From contig JAAZJF010000075.1 of NCBI GenBank assembly GCA_012800475.1, positions 1 to 23,114 on the forward strand: 23,114 nt of DNA. Reading direction: 5' to 3'. The DNA is from Gammaproteobacteria bacterium (GTDB lineage: Bacteria; Pseudomonadota; Gammaproteobacteria; Pseudomonadales; Pseudomonadaceae). The notes under the pieces are model-generated. The model was not told the origin of the DNA. It saw nothing but the letters and a program-made list of their open reading frames with translations, and did no database searches. A program made the position numbers and the translations under genes. Positions 23,041-23,114 of this stretch are shown here, in pieces (position 1 is the stretch's first letter; every line of letters starts with the position of its first letter).

Positions 23041-23114
23041 GTCTGACTAGACAGCAACATCATAGGTCAACAAGCTGCGTGCTAGTGTCACGGCAAGCGT
23101 AGCCATGGATGGCG
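23041..23114 (-). repeat. Structured intergenic repeat, copy 3 (inverted, cut by the window end)
   Basis: Read on the minus strand, the window end gives CGCCATCCATGGCTACGCT (23096-23114), then an arm region GTGACACTAGCACGCAGC (23074-23091) and a flank TTGTTGACCTATGATG (from 23073 downward). This matches the core, right arm and right flank of copy 1. The other arm would lie beyond the window. Confidence 0.65.

Noticed and set aside
1..23114. CRISPR arrays, tRNA or rRNA genes, prophage or toxin-antitoxin genes
   Set aside because: No regularly spaced direct repeats, no tRNA-like cloverleaf with TTCGA arms, and no phage or defence proteins were seen in the coding content.

Overview
The window looks like chromosomal core DNA from a gammaproteobacterium of the Pseudomonas lineage. 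The proteins read like their Pseudomonas counterparts: YceD, PurT, PurL beginning MLILRGAPALSAF, MltF, AceK, CysK, and a MoxR ATPase of the type represented by P. aeruginosa PA2707. From memory of P. aeruginosa gene order, the run ypjD, corB, purT, DUF1289 gene, gamma-carbonic anhydrase gene, Nudix gene, purL, mltF, tadA, guaA, guaB follows the same order as there. Base composition is only moderately GC-rich by eye, which suggests one of the lower-GC members (Thiopseudomonas- or Denitrificimonas-like). That last placement is inference. No tRNA, rRNA, transposase, phage gene or CRISPR array was seen.

Layout. 1-229 is the 5' end of yceD (minus strand), with a strong promoter lying almost on its start codon. 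416-2485 is a plus-strand pair of inner-membrane genes (ypjD, corB). 2504-5056 is a tight minus-strand operon: Nudix CoA pyrophosphatase, gamma-carbonic anhydrase-like protein, DUF1289 protein, purT. 5252-5755 is an exported L,D-transpeptidase-family gene. 5756-6260 is a repeat-bearing gap. purL (minus) and mltF (plus) diverge from about 10.16-10.34 kb. tadA (minus) is convergent with mltF and sits behind a leader with its own promoter and a terminator hairpin. A GMC-family flavoprotein gene (12549-14153) is followed upstream by guaA and guaB, then aceK and cysK, all on the minus strand. On the plus strand a moxR gene and a VWA (CoxE-like) gene follow, and the window ends in more copies of the repeat.

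How the genes fit together. Purine metabolism dominates. PurT and PurL catalyse consecutive steps of IMP synthesis, GuaB and GuaA convert IMP to GMP, and TadA makes inosine in tRNA. MltF and the L,D-transpeptidase-like protein act on the cell wall. AceK controls flux at the glyoxylate branch point, and CysK makes cysteine. The MoxR/VWA pair is a conserved chaperone-like module of unknown client.

The most interesting non-coding signal is a family of structured intergenic repeats (5811-5956, 22837-22960, an inverted copy running off the window end at 23114, and a right-end fragment at 6090-6132). Their long outer stems differ in sequence between copies but stay base-paired through compensatory changes. 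Other points worth checking are the tadA leader, a 19-bp palindrome on the guaB -10 box, a terminator-like hairpin between guaB and guaA, and the loss of both usual catalytic residues in the GMC protein.
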